NCBI RefSeq assembly: GCF_049650445.1
Contig: NZ_JBASAD010000025.1
Location: 17,058-81,057, forward strand
Direction of reading: 5' to 3'
Origin: Castellaniella sp049650445
GTDB lineage: Bacteria > Pseudomonadota > Gammaproteobacteria > Burkholderiales > Burkholderiaceae_B
DNA: 64,000 bases
Positions 19,071 through 33,066 of the stretch are shown here, one piece after another; position 1 is the first letter of the stretch, and each line of letters begins with the position of its first letter. The notes beneath the pieces were generated by a model. The model did no database searches, had not been told where the DNA came from, and saw nothing but the letters and a program-made list of their open reading frames with translations. Position numbers and translations under genes: made by a program.

Positions 19071-20355
19071 TCCGGGCTGGGGACGGGGCAACCAGAACCA
19101 GAATAACGACGACCCGCGCGGCAAACCCGATCAATCCTCCGGTCCCCCCGATCTGGATGAGGTCTGGCGCGATTTCAGCAAGCGCCTGAACGGCCTGTTC
19201 GGCCGCCGGGGCGGCGGACGCGGTCCCCGTCCGCCGTCGGGCGGCTTGCCGTCGCTGCCTGGGCCGTCGCCCCGCTTCGTGCTGTTGCTGGTCGTGGTCG
19301 CCGTGCTGCTGTGGCTGGGCAGCGGGTTCATGATCGTCCAGGAAGGCCAGGTGGCCGTGGTCACCCGCTTTGGGCAGTACGTCAAGACGCTCAATCCGGG
19401 TCTGCAATGGCGCCTGCCGTATCCCATCGAAGCTGCCCAGCCGGTCAATATCGCACAGTTGCGGACCTTCGAGGTCGGCTTCCGCGGTTCGTCGCGCAAC
19501 AAGGTGCTGCCTGAATCCCTGATGCTGACCACCGACGAGAACATCGTCGACGTGCAGTTCGTGGTGCAGTACCGGCTGCTGCCCGATGGCGCGCCGGCCT
19601 ATCTGTTCAATACCAGCCAGCCCGACGAATCCGTGCGTCAGGCGGCCGAGACCGCCATGCGCGAAATCGTCGGCCGCAAGCCCATGGACTTTGTCCTGTA
19701 TTCGGGTCGTACCGAGGTCGCCTCCGAGGTCCAGGCCCTGGCGCAGTCCATCCTGGACCGCTACAAGACCGGCATCCAGATTTCCACTGTGGCCATCCAG
19801 AACGTGCAGCCGCCCGAACAGGTCCAGGCCGCGTTCGACGACGCCGTCAAGGCCGGTCAGGACCGTGAACGCCAGGTCAACGAAGGCAATGCCTACGCCA
19901 GCAAGGTCGTCCCTGAATCAGAGGGCCAGGCGGCCCGCATGATCCAGGACTCCGAGGGCTACAGCGCCCAGGTCATCGGCAAGGCTCAGGGTGACACCTC
20001 GCGCTTTGACAGCATCGTTGCCGAATACACCAAGGCGCCCGACGTCACGCGCGAACGCCTGTATCTGGAAACCATGCAGGACATTCTCAGCGACAGCGCC
20101 AAGGTCATGATCGACGCCTCGGTCAGCAACAACATGCTCTACTTGCCGCTGGACAAGATCATGGGCCAGGCCGCGCGCTCGGTCGAGGGTTCCTCGTCAT
20201 CGGGTTCGCGTGACGCTGGTTCGTCCAGCGGATCGGCGCCGGCCGCTGCCGGGGCCGCCCAGGCCGCTCAGGGACAGTCCGGGTCCGGCCGTACCGCGCC
20301 GCGTGGCGTGCCGTCCGGCCTGGACGGCCTGATGACCAGCCCGTACTCGAACTAG
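19039..20355 (+). CDS. hflK: HflK, FtsH protease modulator
   Basis: 438-residue SPFH/prohibitin-family membrane protein that forms a cage with HflC around FtsH. A Gly/Asn/Pro-rich cytoplasmic N-terminus (NDPGWGRGNQNQNN) precedes one transmembrane helix (LLLVVVAVLLWLGSGFMI) and the band-7 domain with VTRFGQYVKTLNPGLQWRLP. The C-tail is Ser/Gly/Ala-rich. The ATG at 19039 was chosen; ATG 19048 (MKLFNLNDPGW) is almost equally good. Confidence 0.94.
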   Translation: MRLMKLFNLNDPGWGRGNQNQNNDDPRGKPDQSSGPPDLDEVWRDFSKRLNGLFGRRGGGRGPRPPSGGLPSLPGPSPRFVLLLVVVAVLLWLGSGFMIVQEGQVAVVTRFGQYVKTLNPGLQWRLPYPIEAAQPVNIAQLRTFEVGFRGSSRNKVLPESLMLTTDENIVDVQFVVQYRLLPDGAPAYLFNTSQPDESVRQAAETAMREIVGRKPMDFVLYSGRTEVASEVQALAQSILDRYKTGIQISTVAIQNVQPPEQVQAAFDDAVKAGQDRERQVNEGNAYASKVVPESEGQAARMIQDSEGYSAQVIGKAQGDTSRFDSIVAEYTKAPDVTRERLYLETMQDILSDSAKVMIDASVSNNMLYLPLDKIMGQAARSVEGSSSSGSRDAGSSSGSAPAAAGAAQAAQGQSGSGRTAPRGVPSGLDGLMTSPYSN

Positions 20356-20370
20356 GACTAGGAGCCCAAG

Positions 20371-21258
20371 ATGCAACGCTTTTTCCCCGCCCTGGTCGGT
20401 CTGCTCGTGCTCGTCGCGGTGCTGTCCTCGTGCATGTTCATCGTGCGCGAGCGTGATTCCGCGCTTCTGTTCGCCCTCGGCGAAGTCCGTGAAACCATCA
20501 CCAAACCGGGCCTGTACTTCAAGTTTCCACCGCCTTTTGAAAACGTCGTCTACCTGGACAAACGGCTGCAGACCATCGAAACGCGCGATCCGGAACGCAT
20601 CCAGACCGCCGAAAAGAAGAACCTGCTGATCGACTCCTTCGTCAAGTGGCGCATCGCCGATCCGCGTCAGTATTACGTCACCTTTGGCGCCAACAGCAAC
20701 GCGGCGGTCGAACGTCTCCAGGCGCAGATTCGCGACGCCCTGAACGCCGCCGTCAACGTGCGTACCGTGAAGCAGGTGGTTGCCACCGACCGTGACACCA
20801 TCATGAAGGAAATCCAGAGTGCCGTGGCGCGTCGTGCCCAGCCGCTGGGTGTGGACGTGGTTGACGTGCGCCTGCGGCGCATCGACTTTGCCCCGGAAAT
20901 TTCCGAATCCGTTTATCGACGCATGGAAGCCGAGCGCAAGCAAGAAGCCAACCGTCTGCGCGCCAGCGGTGCCGCCGACAGCGAACGCATTCGTGCCGAG
21001 GCCGATCGCAAGCGCCAGGAAATCCTGGCCAAGGCCTATGCCGAATCTCAGGCCAAGCGCGGTGAGGGGGATGCTACGGCGGCCGCCATCTACGCCAAGT
21101 CCTACGGACAGAACCCCGAGTTCTACAGCTTCTACAAAAGCCTCGATGCGTACCGTTCGGCCTTTGCCGATCAGAATGGCACCCTGGTTCTGAGCCCGGA
21201 TTCGGACTTCTTCCGCTTCTGGGATCGTGCCCGAGGCGACAAGCCCGCCGCGCGCTGA
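20371..21258 (+). CDS. hflC: HflC, FtsH protease modulator
   Basis: 295-residue SPFH-family partner of HflK. An N-terminal membrane anchor (LVGLLVLVAVLSSCMFIV) is followed by the band-7 domain (ALGEVRETITKPGLYFKFPP) and a long charged helix (RASGAADSERIRAEADRKRQ). It lies 15 bases after hflK in the conserved hfq-hflX-hflK-hflC operon. Confidence 0.95.
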   Translation: MQRFFPALVGLLVLVAVLSSCMFIVRERDSALLFALGEVRETITKPGLYFKFPPPFENVVYLDKRLQTIETRDPERIQTAEKKNLLIDSFVKWRIADPRQYYVTFGANSNAAVERLQAQIRDALNAAVNVRTVKQVVATDRDTIMKEIQSAVARRAQPLGVDVVDVRLRRIDFAPEISESVYRRMEAERKQEANRLRASGAADSERIRAEADRKRQEILAKAYAESQAKRGEGDATAAAIYAKSYGQNPEFYSFYKSLDAYRSAFADQNGTLVLSPDSDFFRFWDRARGDKPAAR

Positions 21259-21275
21259 ACGAGGATCGACGGACC

Positions 21276-22448
21276 ATGATGTCAAGCTGGCTGTTGCCGG
21301 AAAATCTGTCGGACGTTCTGCCCGCCGAGGCGCGCCGCATCGAGGAATTGCGCCGCGAACTGCTGGACCTGTACCGGACCTACGGTTTTGAACTCGTCGC
21401 GCCACCCATGGTGGAATACCTCGATTCCCTGATGCCGGCCAACGACGAGGCCCTGCGTCTGCGTACCTGCAAGCTGGTGGACCAGCTCTCGGGTCTGACC
21501 ATGGGCGTGCGTGCCGACATCACCATCCAGGTCTCGCGCATCGACGCCCATCTGCTCAACCGCGAGGGTGTCACCCGGCTGTGCTATTGCGGGCCGGTGG
21601 TGCATGCACGGGCGGGCGGCCTGATGTCGGATCGGGAACTGCTGCAGATCGGTGCGGAAATCTTCGGTCATGCGGGTGTGCAGGCTGACATCGAATCGAT
21701 CCGTCTGGCGCTGGAATCCGTGCGTCGGGCAGGGGTGAGCCAGCCGCGTCTGGACCTGAACCATCCCGGGGTGGGGCGGGCGCTGGTGGACGCCGATCAG
21801 GCCCTGGCCGAGGTCGCCGACGCGGTCTTCGAACTGCTCAGCGCCAAGGATGCTCCTGGCTTGCAGGCGCTGTGCACCGAGGTCGGCGCGCGCGCCGATA
21901 CTCTGGACGCGCTGCGCGCCCTGACTGCCCTGTACGGCGACCTGTCGGTGCTGGACCGGGCCCGCGAATGCCTGCCCGGTCTGCCGGCCGTGCTGATCGC
22001 TCTGGACGATCTGCGGACCTTGTGCACGGCGCTGCCGGACGCGCCGATCGCGCTGGATCTGGCGGACATGGGTGGGGGCTACGGCTATCACTCCGGCGTC
22101 ATGTTCGCCATCTACGCGGCGGGCTGGCACGACGCGCTGGTGCGTGGCGGCCGTTACGACGGCATCGGCCGCAAATTCGGCCGTGCTCGTCCGGCGACCG
22201 GCTTCAGTCTGGATCTGCGCAAACTGTCCGCGGGCTTGCCCGACGCACAACCCGTTCAGGCCATTCGTGCGCCCTGGTCGGACGATCCCGACCTGATCAC
22301 GGCCATCCGCGACCTGCGGGCTCAGGGCCGTGTCGTGATCCAGGCGCTGCCGGGCGAACCCCAGTATCCGGATGAGTTTTTCGTCGATCAGGAATTGGCC
22401 GCCACCGGCGATGGCTGGGCGCTACGGCCCCTGGACAGCGCCGCCTGA
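21276..22448 (+). CDS. hisZ: ATP phosphoribosyltransferase regulatory subunit HisZ
   Basis: 390-residue HisRS-like protein without tRNA ligase activity that activates the short-form HisG in the first step of histidine synthesis. It shows the class II fold (RRELLDLYRTYGFELVAPP, VRGGRYDGIGRKFG) but lacks the HisRS anticodon-binding domain. The position hflC-hisZ-purA is conserved in betaproteobacteria. No hisG is in this window. The first of two adjacent ATGs was taken. Confidence 0.93.
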   Translation: MMSSWLLPENLSDVLPAEARRIEELRRELLDLYRTYGFELVAPPMVEYLDSLMPANDEALRLRTCKLVDQLSGLTMGVRADITIQVSRIDAHLLNREGVTRLCYCGPVVHARAGGLMSDRELLQIGAEIFGHAGVQADIESIRLALESVRRAGVSQPRLDLNHPGVGRALVDADQALAEVADAVFELLSAKDAPGLQALCTEVGARADTLDALRALTALYGDLSVLDRARECLPGLPAVLIALDDLRTLCTALPDAPIALDLADMGGGYGYHSGVMFAIYAAGWHDALVRGGRYDGIGRKFGRARPATGFSLDLRKLSAGLPDAQPVQAIRAPWSDDPDLITAIRDLRAQGRVVIQALPGEPQYPDEFFVDQELAATGDGWALRPLDSAA

Positions 22449-22480
22449 GGGCGGTGTTCGTCGAATCCCGTCACCAATGG

Positions 22481-22488
22481 TATAAACT
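22481..22488 (+). promoter_or_regulatory. Possible purA -10 element
   Basis: TATAAACT lies 45 bases before the purA ATG in an otherwise GC-rich gap. A weak -35 candidate, TTCGTC, is 18 bases upstream. It resembles a sigma-70 promoter but is not a strong match. Confidence 0.35.
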
Positions 22489-22532
22489 AACCCGTTTCCC
22501 ATGGCGGCATTCCGTCGCCTTTCGAAAGAATT

Positions 22533-23828
<1,296 letters not shown>

Positions 23829-23845
23829 TGCGCCGGGAGAAAACG

Positions 23846-23872
23846 AAACCGCAAGCCCGCTTGCGGTTTTTT
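23846..23872 (+). terminator. Intrinsic terminator after purA
   Basis: AAACCGCAAG (23846-23855) pairs with CTTGCGGTTT (23860-23869) around a CCCG loop, and the stem runs into TTTTTT. It starts 17 bases after the purA stop. This is a classic rho-independent terminator. Confidence 0.85.
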
Positions 23873-23909
23873 CATACGCCTCATCTTTTTACACGAACGG
23901 GAAACACCG

Positions 23910-24470
23910 ATGAGCATGCCACCGAGCACTGAACGCGACCTCTGGGTCAGCTGGGAACAGTATCACGGCCTGATCGAACGCCTGGGTCTGCTGGTCCATG
24001 AGTCCGGCTGGGCTTTCGACAAGATCCTCTGTCTGGCGCGCGGCGGCGTGCGCGTGGGCGATGTGCTGTCGCGCATCTTCGACCTGCCGCTGGGCATTCT
24101 GGCGACCAGCAGCTACCGCGAGGCGGCGGGCACGGTCCAGGGCCAACTCGACATCGCCCAGTTCATCACCATCACGCGCGGCACGCTGGACGGCCGGGTC
24201 CTGCTGGTGGACGACATGGTCGATACCGGCCTGACCTTCACCCGTGTGCGCGACCACCTGGTCCAGCAGTTCCCCGGCATCACCGAATTGCGCACGGCCG
24301 TGCTCTGGCAGAAGGGCCACGCCAAGGTGAAGCCCGACTACTTTGTCGAGCATCTGCCCACCAACCCCTGGATTCACCAGCCCTTCGAGGACTACGACAG
24401 CCTGCGTCCGCACCAGCTCGAAGCGTGGATCCGCAAGGGCGTGCGCACGGCGTACCCGGATTCGAAATAG
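23910..24470 (+). CDS. Purine-type phosphoribosyltransferase
   Basis: 186-residue type I phosphoribosyltransferase. The PRPP-binding signature VLLVDDMVDTGLTF and an upstream LARGGVRVGDVLSR loop are visible. The family uses PRPP to salvage hypoxanthine, guanine or xanthine; the exact base cannot be read from sequence. The location directly after purA supports a purine salvage role. It is its own short unit after the purA terminator. Confidence 0.88.
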   Translation: MSMPPSTERDLWVSWEQYHGLIERLGLLVHESGWAFDKILCLARGGVRVGDVLSRIFDLPLGILATSSYREAAGTVQGQLDIAQFITITRGTLDGRVLLVDDMVDTGLTFTRVRDHLVQQFPGITELRTAVLWQKGHAKVKPDYFVEHLPTNPWIHQPFEDYDSLRPHQLEAWIRKGVRTAYPDSK

Positions 24471-24474
24471 GGCC

Positions 24475-24500
24475 GGGGGCCCGGCTGCATGCCGGCCCCC
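24475..24500 (+). terminator. GC hairpin after phosphoribosyltransferase
   Basis: GGGGGCCCGGC and GCCGGCCCCC flank a TGCAT loop with one unpaired base, five bases after the stop codon. No T-run follows, so it may slow polymerase or protect the 3' end and need not terminate on its own. Confidence 0.4.
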
Positions 24501-24527
24501 CGAAACATGGCTATGGCCTGGGATTCA

Positions 24528-24536
24528 TGCTAGAAT
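24528..24536 (+). promoter_or_regulatory. Extended -10 promoter for rpsU-dnaG operon
   Basis: TGCTAGAAT combines an extended TG with -10 TAGAAT, about 100 bases before rpsU. The -35 region (TGGCTA, 17 bases upstream) is poor, as is common with extended -10 promoters. It is the best promoter candidate in the rpsU leader. Confidence 0.4.
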
Positions 24537-24634
24537 CCTACGTCTAATTTGAACCTTTCCTTTAACTTCACCATGTGCGCATCGGATAGCCTGGTTATCC
24601 GCCGCCCATGCGCTACAGGCTTTCAAGGATTTAC

Positions 24635-24847
24635 ATGTCGATTGTCCGCCTCAAAGAAAACGAGCCGTTCGAGGCCGCCCTGCGGCGCTTCAAGCGCACC
24701 ATCGAAAAGACCGGTCTTTTGACCGAGCTGCGTTCGCGCGAGTTTTACGAAAAGCCCACGGCCGAGCGCAAGCGCAAGCACGCTGCCGCCGTCAAGCGCC
24801 ACTACAAGCGCATCCGCAGCCAACAACTGCCGCCGCGACTCTATTGA
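24635..24847 (+). CDS. rpsU: 30S ribosomal protein S21
   Basis: 70-residue, very basic protein of the small subunit platform. The sequence from MSIVRLKENEPFEAALRRFK onward, and the C-terminal HYKRIRSQQLPPRLY, are characteristic. CAAGGA lies just upstream of the ATG. It is the first gene of the rpsU-dnaG-rpoD macromolecular synthesis operon, and its stop codon touches the dnaG start codon. Confidence 0.97.
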   Translation: MSIVRLKENEPFEAALRRFKRTIEKTGLLTELRSREFYEKPTAERKRKHAAAVKRHYKRIRSQQLPPRLY

Positions 24848-26830
24848 TTGATTCCTGAATCTTTCATTCAGGAACTGCTTGCGCGCGTCGATATCGTCGA
24901 CGTCGTCGGCCGGTACGTCAAGCTGCGCAAAGGGGGCGCAAACCTGCTGGGTTTGTGCCCTTTTCACAATGAAAAGTCGCCGTCGTTCACCGTCAGTCCG
25001 ACCAAGCAGTTCTATCATTGCTTCGGTTGCGGTGCGCACGGTACCGCGCTGCGCTTCCTGACCGAGCACACCGGGGCCCCATTTCCCGAGGCCGTACGCA
25101 GTCTTGCGGCCAGTGTCGGCATATCGGTGCCCGAAGAATCCCGCACGCCTCGCCAGCGCGCCGCCGACCGCGAGCGCCGCGAGGAGGGCTCGCGTCAGCA
25201 CCGCATCCTGGATCAGGCTCAGGCGCACTATCGCGCCGCCCTGAAACAGGCGCCTGAAGCCATCGAATACCTGAAGCGCCGGGGTCTGAGCGGCGAGATC
25301 GCCGCCCGCTATGGCCTGGGTTGGGCCAGCCGCGACCGGCGTGGGCTGGCGACGGTCTTTTCGCACTACGAGGACCCGGCGTTGCTGGAATCGGGGCTGG
25401 TGATCGAGTCCGAGGACGGCCGGCGCCACGACCGCTTTCGCGGCCGGGTCATGTTCCCGATCCATAATCAGCGCGGCCAGTTGATCGGCTTCGGCGGCCG
25501 GCTGATCGAAGCGGGTGAGCCCAAATACCTGAATTCCCCCGAGACCGGCCTGTTTTCCAAGGGCCACGAACTCTATGGTCTGCACGAGGCGCGTGCCGGC
25601 ATCCGCGCCGAGGGCTGCGTGCTGGTGGTCGAGGGTTATATGGACGTGGTGGCCCTGGCCCAGTACGGGTTGAACAACGCGGTCGCGACGCTGGGCACGT
25701 CCACCACACCAGAACACCTGCGCAAGCTGCGCCGCGCCAGCGACCGCATCGTCTTCAGCTTCGACGGCGACAGCGCCGGGCGCAAGGCCGCCTGGCGGGC
25801 CCTGCAGGCCTGCCTGCCCTGGGTGGCCGAAGACATTTCCATGCGCTTTCTGTTCCTGCCGGAAAGCCACGACCCGGATTCCTACGTGCGGGCCTACGGC
25901 GTCCAGGCCCTGCGCGCCTGCCTGGACGAGGCCATGCCGCTGTCGCGCTTCATGCTCGACGAACTCGGTTCGCGCCATGATCTGGACGAGGCCGAAGGCC
26001 GTGCTGCCTGTGTGTACGAGGCCCGGCCACTGTTCGCGCAGATGCCCGAGGGTGGGTTCCGCTTGCAACTGGAGCGCGAATTCGCCCGCCAGGTCCGCCT
26101 GACACCGGAGGAACTGGCGCAGTTGCTGGCCGCCGCAGGCCCGGCGGCGGGTGGCGCCGGGCCGTCTGCCGGTACGGGACGGCAGGCCGGACAGGGTGGT
26201 GTCACGGGCTCCGGCACGTATGGCACCGCGCGTTTTTCTCATCCGGAGGGCGGCCATGCGTCGGAACCGGAGGGTGCGCCGTGGCTGGGCCATGAGGACC
26301 CGGGCGCAGGGATGGATCTGGACGGTGCGCCGCCTTGGGCGGATGCCGTGCCGTCGCAGGCGCCGCGAGGCGCCGGCCGGAAGCCGCCTCGGGGCAGAGG
26401 TGGTTCGCGCCAGGTTACGCCCATGGCGCGACGGCTGCTGCGGCTGTTGCTGGCGCATCCCGCCCTGGTGGCGGGGCTGGGAGACCAGCAGCTTGAATTA
26501 TTGGCCCACCATCCCCATCTGGGTATGGTCAGGCAGCTCGTCGGCCTGGCCAGCACGTGCGGCGCTGCGCATGCGGGGGCGTTGCTGCAGGCTGCCGATC
26601 CCGAATCGGACCTTGCGCGGGCGATCCAGGATCTGTCCACCGAGTTGATGGCCCAGGATCTGCCCGACCCGCAGGCCGAATGGGATGACGCCTTGCGCGC
26701 CATCGAGCGCCAGTCCGTGCAGGAACAATGCGATCGGCTGATCGCCTCCGGGCTCGTGACGGAGGAAGACAGCCGCCGCTATCAGGAGCTCAGCCGTCGC
26801 CTGGCCAGGCTCAAGGCCGGGGCGGGATGA
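24848..26830 (+). CDS. dnaG: DNA primase
   Basis: 660-residue primase that makes RNA primers for replication. The N-terminal CHC2 zinc finger uses Cys37, His40, Cys58 and Cys61 (CPFH, CFGC). The RNA polymerase core/TOPRIM region includes VVEGYMDVVAL and FSFDGDSAGRKAA. A long Gly/Ala/Pro-rich linker (about 425-520) separates it from the C-terminal DnaB-binding domain, making it longer than E. coli DnaG. The start is a TTG immediately after the rpsU stop with no clear ribosome-binding site, so translation is probably coupled and weak. Confidence 0.95.
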   Translation: MIPESFIQELLARVDIVDVVGRYVKLRKGGANLLGLCPFHNEKSPSFTVSPTKQFYHCFGCGAHGTALRFLTEHTGAPFPEAVRSLAASVGISVPEESRTPRQRAADRERREEGSRQHRILDQAQAHYRAALKQAPEAIEYLKRRGLSGEIAARYGLGWASRDRRGLATVFSHYEDPALLESGLVIESEDGRRHDRFRGRVMFPIHNQRGQLIGFGGRLIEAGEPKYLNSPETGLFSKGHELYGLHEARAGIRAEGCVLVVEGYMDVVALAQYGLNNAVATLGTSTTPEHLRKLRRASDRIVFSFDGDSAGRKAAWRALQACLPWVAEDISMRFLFLPESHDPDSYVRAYGVQALRACLDEAMPLSRFMLDELGSRHDLDEAEGRAACVYEARPLFAQMPEGGFRLQLEREFARQVRLTPEELAQLLAAAGPAAGGAGPSAGTGRQAGQGGVTGSGTYGTARFSHPEGGHASEPEGAPWLGHEDPGAGMDLDGAPPWADAVPSQAPRGAGRKPPRGRGGSRQVTPMARRLLRLLLAHPALVAGLGDQQLELLAHHPHLGMVRQLVGLASTCGAAHAGALLQAADPESDLARAIQDLSTELMAQDLPDPQAEWDDALRAIERQSVQEQCDRLIASGLVTEEDSRRYQELSRRLARLKAGAG

Positions 26831-26837
26831 GGCTGGA

Positions 26838-26867
26838 CACAGGACAGTCCCTGCGGACTGTCCTGTG
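26838..26867. terminator. Perfect 13-bp hairpin between dnaG and rpoD
   Basis: CACAGGACAGTCC (26838-26850) pairs perfectly with GGACTGTCCTGTG (26855-26867) around CTGC, eight bases after the dnaG stop. No T-run follows. In E. coli the dnaG-rpoD junction is an RNase E processing site; this stem could play a similar role or act as a partial terminator. Confidence 0.5.
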
Positions 26868-27027
26868 CCTGCCGAATCGGAGCGCCCTGCAAGGCGCGAC
26901 GTGGGGGGTGTTGCGGCAGGGGGTGCCCCGGCCTGCCGAATGCAGTAAACTATATGGTTTTCAATAAGTTGTCGTGCAGCAAGCTGTCAAGCAATCAGAC
27001 TTCAAGTCTACGGAACGGAACCCACAC

Positions 27028-29265
<2,238 letters not shown>

Positions 29266-29283
29266 GTTTCTGCCGGATGGACA

Positions 29284-29405
29284 AGGGCCCCCACGCTGCG
29301 CAGCGTGGGGGGCCCTTTTTGCCGCCGGGCCGCCCCAAGGCAAAAAGCGCCCCCTCGGGGGGCAGCAATCGGCCGCAGGCTGCGCAGCGTGGGGGCCCCC
29401 TTGTC
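29284..29405. repeat. Dispersed GC-rich intergenic repeat, second locus
   Basis: This contains the same blocks as the copy at 4495-4620: TTTTTGCCGCCGGGCCGCC, CAAGGCAAAAAGCGCCCCC, GGGGGGCAGCAA, GGCCGCAGG and GCGCAGCGTGGGGGC. Both ends carry the CCCCCACGCTGCGC / GCGCAGCGTGGGGG pair in opposite orientation, so the element is bounded by inverted repeats. It fills the gap between the convergent rpoD and AcoR-like genes. Confidence 0.8.
29285..29320 (+). terminator. Intrinsic terminator after rpoD
   Basis: GGGCCCCCACGCTG (29285-29298) pairs with CAGCGTGGGGGGCCC (29301-29315) with one bulged base, followed directly by TTTTT. It starts 20 bases after the rpoD stop and forms the left end of the dispersed repeat. 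Confidence 0.85.
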
Positions 29406-29408
29406 TCT

Positions 29409-31253
<1,845 letters not shown>

Positions 31254-31272
31254 GGAGTCCTCTGTCCGAGGG

Positions 31273-31344
31273 TGTCGCGGACCTGTCGCGGTTCGCGGCA
31301 AAGACTGTCGCCGGTTGCGGCGAAAAGTGTCGCAAAATGCGACA
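31273..31344. promoter_or_regulatory. Phased upstream activator sites for AcoR-like regulator
   Basis: Three dyads of the form TGTCGC-N5-GCGRCR lie at 31284-31300, 31306-31322 and 31328-31344. The last, TGTCGCAAAATGCGACA, is a perfect inverted repeat. Their starts are exactly 22 bases apart, and an extra half site TGTCGC is 11 bases before the first. They sit about 90-150 bases upstream of the sigma-54 promoter and 20 bases from the activator's own start, as expected for enhancer sites. Confidence 0.72.
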
Positions 31345-31432
31345 AACCCATGTTTTAAAAGCCATTTTGTCTCAGTATGCCATCGTCGCCCGGCCTTTGA
31401 AAGCCCCGCCGGTCCCGTATGTTCGGCGTAAG

Positions 31433-31450
31433 TTGGCATGGTCCTTGCTT
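31433..31450 (+). promoter_or_regulatory. Sigma-54 (-24/-12) promoter of aldehyde dehydrogenase
   Basis: TTGGCATGGTCCTTGCTT contains the invariant GG and GC pairs with ten bases between them and matches TGGCAC-N5-TTGC with one difference. It lies about 85 bases before the aldehyde dehydrogenase ATG and reads toward it. Confidence 0.88.
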
Positions 31451-31535
31451 TGATAAAAATGAGCCCGCCGCGCGTCGCGGCGGCGCGTCCGGGTCCCGCT
31501 CGCTCGGGGTCCGGCTCATCGACCAGGAGATAAAC

Positions 31536-33062
31536 ATGGACATGACCGACCTGAAGCACTTTGGCATCGATATCGGTTTTCCCTACAAGAAACACTACGA
31601 AAACTACATCGGTGGGCGCTGGGTGGCGCCGGTGGCGGGGCAATATTTCGACAATCTGTCGCCGATCACCGGGCAGGTGTTCTGCGAAGTCCCGCGCTCG
31701 GATGCCGCTGACGTGGATGCCGCGCTGGACGCCGCCCACGCGGCGCGCCAGGCCTGGGGCGAGACCTCGGCGGCGGAACGCGCCGGCGTCCTGCTGCGCA
31801 TCGCCGACCGAATGGAACAGAACCTGCGCCTGCTGGCGGTGGCCGAGACCATCGACAACGGCAAGCCGCTGCGCGAGACCATGGCGGCGGATCTGCCGCT
31901 GGCCATCGACCACCTACGCTATTTCGCGGGCTGCATCCGCGCCCAGGAAGGCGGGATCTCCGAAATCGACAAGACCACGGTGGCCTATCATTTCCACGAG
32001 CCCCTGGGCGTCGTGGGGCAGATCATTCCCTGGAACTTCCCCCTGCTGATGGCCGCCTGGAAGCTCGGTCCGGCCCTGGCGGCGGGCAACTGCGTGGTGC
32101 TCAAACCCGCCGAGCAGACGCCGGCCTCGATCCTGGTGCTGATGGAACTGGTCGGTGACCTGCTGCCCCCGGGCGTGCTGAACATTGTCAACGGTTTCGG
32201 CAAGGAAGCCGGTGCGGCGCTGGCTTCCAGCAAACGCATTGCCAAGATCGCCTTCACCGGCTCCACGCCCACCGGCAAGCACATCCTGCATGCGGCGGCC
32301 GACAACCTGATTCCCAGCACCGTGGAACTGGGCGGCAAAAGCCCCAACATCTTCTTCGCCAACGTGATGGACCAGGATGACGCCTACTTCGACAAGGCGC
32401 TGGAGGGCTTCAGCATGTTCGCCCTGAACCAGGGCGAGGTCTGCACCTGCCCCTCGCGCATCCTGATCCAGGAATCGATCTACGAACGTTTCATCGAGCG
32501 CGCCGTCAAGCGGGTGGAATCCATGAAGACCGGTCATCCCCTGGATGCGACCACCATGGTGGGTGCCCAGGTGTCCAAGGCGCAGATGGACAAGATCCTG
32601 GGCTATATCGACATCGGCCGTGACGAAGGTGCCCGCTGCCTGACGGGCGGGGCGCGCAACGCCCCGGGCGCGGGTCTGGACGAAGGCTTCTACGTCAAGC
32701 CGACGCTGCTGTTCGGTGAGAACGACATGCGTGTCTTCCAGGAGGAAATCTTCGGCCCGGTGGCGTCGGTCATGACCTTCAAAGACGAGGACGAGGCCAT
32801 TGCCATCGCCAACGACACCTATTACGGCCTGGGCGCCGGGGTGTGGACGCGCGACGGCGCGCAAGCCTATCGCGCCGGGCGCCGGATCCAGGCAGGGCGG
32901 GTCTGGACCAACTGCTATCACCTGTACCCGGCGCACGCGGCCTTCGGCGGCTACAAGCAGTCCGGCATCGGCCGCGAGAACCACAAGATGGCGCTGAATG
33001 CCTACCAGCAGACCAAGTGCCTGCTGGTCAGCTACAGCCCTGACGCGTTGGGGTTCTTCTAA
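31536..33062 (+). CDS. NAD-dependent aldehyde dehydrogenase (AcoD/ExaC type)
   Basis: 508-residue aldehyde dehydrogenase. Visible are the NAD-binding IIPWNFPLLMAAWKLGPALA region, the general base Glu in VELGGKSPN (about 265) and the catalytic Cys in NQGEVCTCPSR (about 302). The GEVCTC form marks the AcoD/ExaC/AldB subgroup that oxidises acetaldehyde and other short or aromatic aldehydes. AGGAGA precedes the ATG. Divergent AcoR-like activator, enhancer dyads and a -24/-12 promoter show inducible control. It ends four bases from the convergent dctA stop. Confidence 0.93.
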   Translation: MDMTDLKHFGIDIGFPYKKHYENYIGGRWVAPVAGQYFDNLSPITGQVFCEVPRSDAADVDAALDAAHAARQAWGETSAAERAGVLLRIADRMEQNLRLLAVAETIDNGKPLRETMAADLPLAIDHLRYFAGCIRAQEGGISEIDKTTVAYHFHEPLGVVGQIIPWNFPLLMAAWKLGPALAAGNCVVLKPAEQTPASILVLMELVGDLLPPGVLNIVNGFGKEAGAALASSKRIAKIAFTGSTPTGKHILHAAADNLIPSTVELGGKSPNIFFANVMDQDDAYFDKALEGFSMFALNQGEVCTCPSRILIQESIYERFIERAVKRVESMKTGHPLDATTMVGAQVSKAQMDKILGYIDIGRDEGARCLTGGARNAPGAGLDEGFYVKPTLLFGENDMRVFQEEIFGPVASVMTFKDEDEAIAIANDTYYGLGAGVWTRDGAQAYRAGRRIQAGRVWTNCYHLYPAHAAFGGYKQSGIGRENHKMALNAYQQTKCLLVSYSPDALGFF

Positions 33063-33066
33063 GCCC

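Noticed and set aside
24623..26458. A 611-codon minus-strand frame opposite rpsU and dnaG
   Set aside because: Gln/Arg-rich translation without family features, opposite a clear primase zinc finger and TOPRIM domain.
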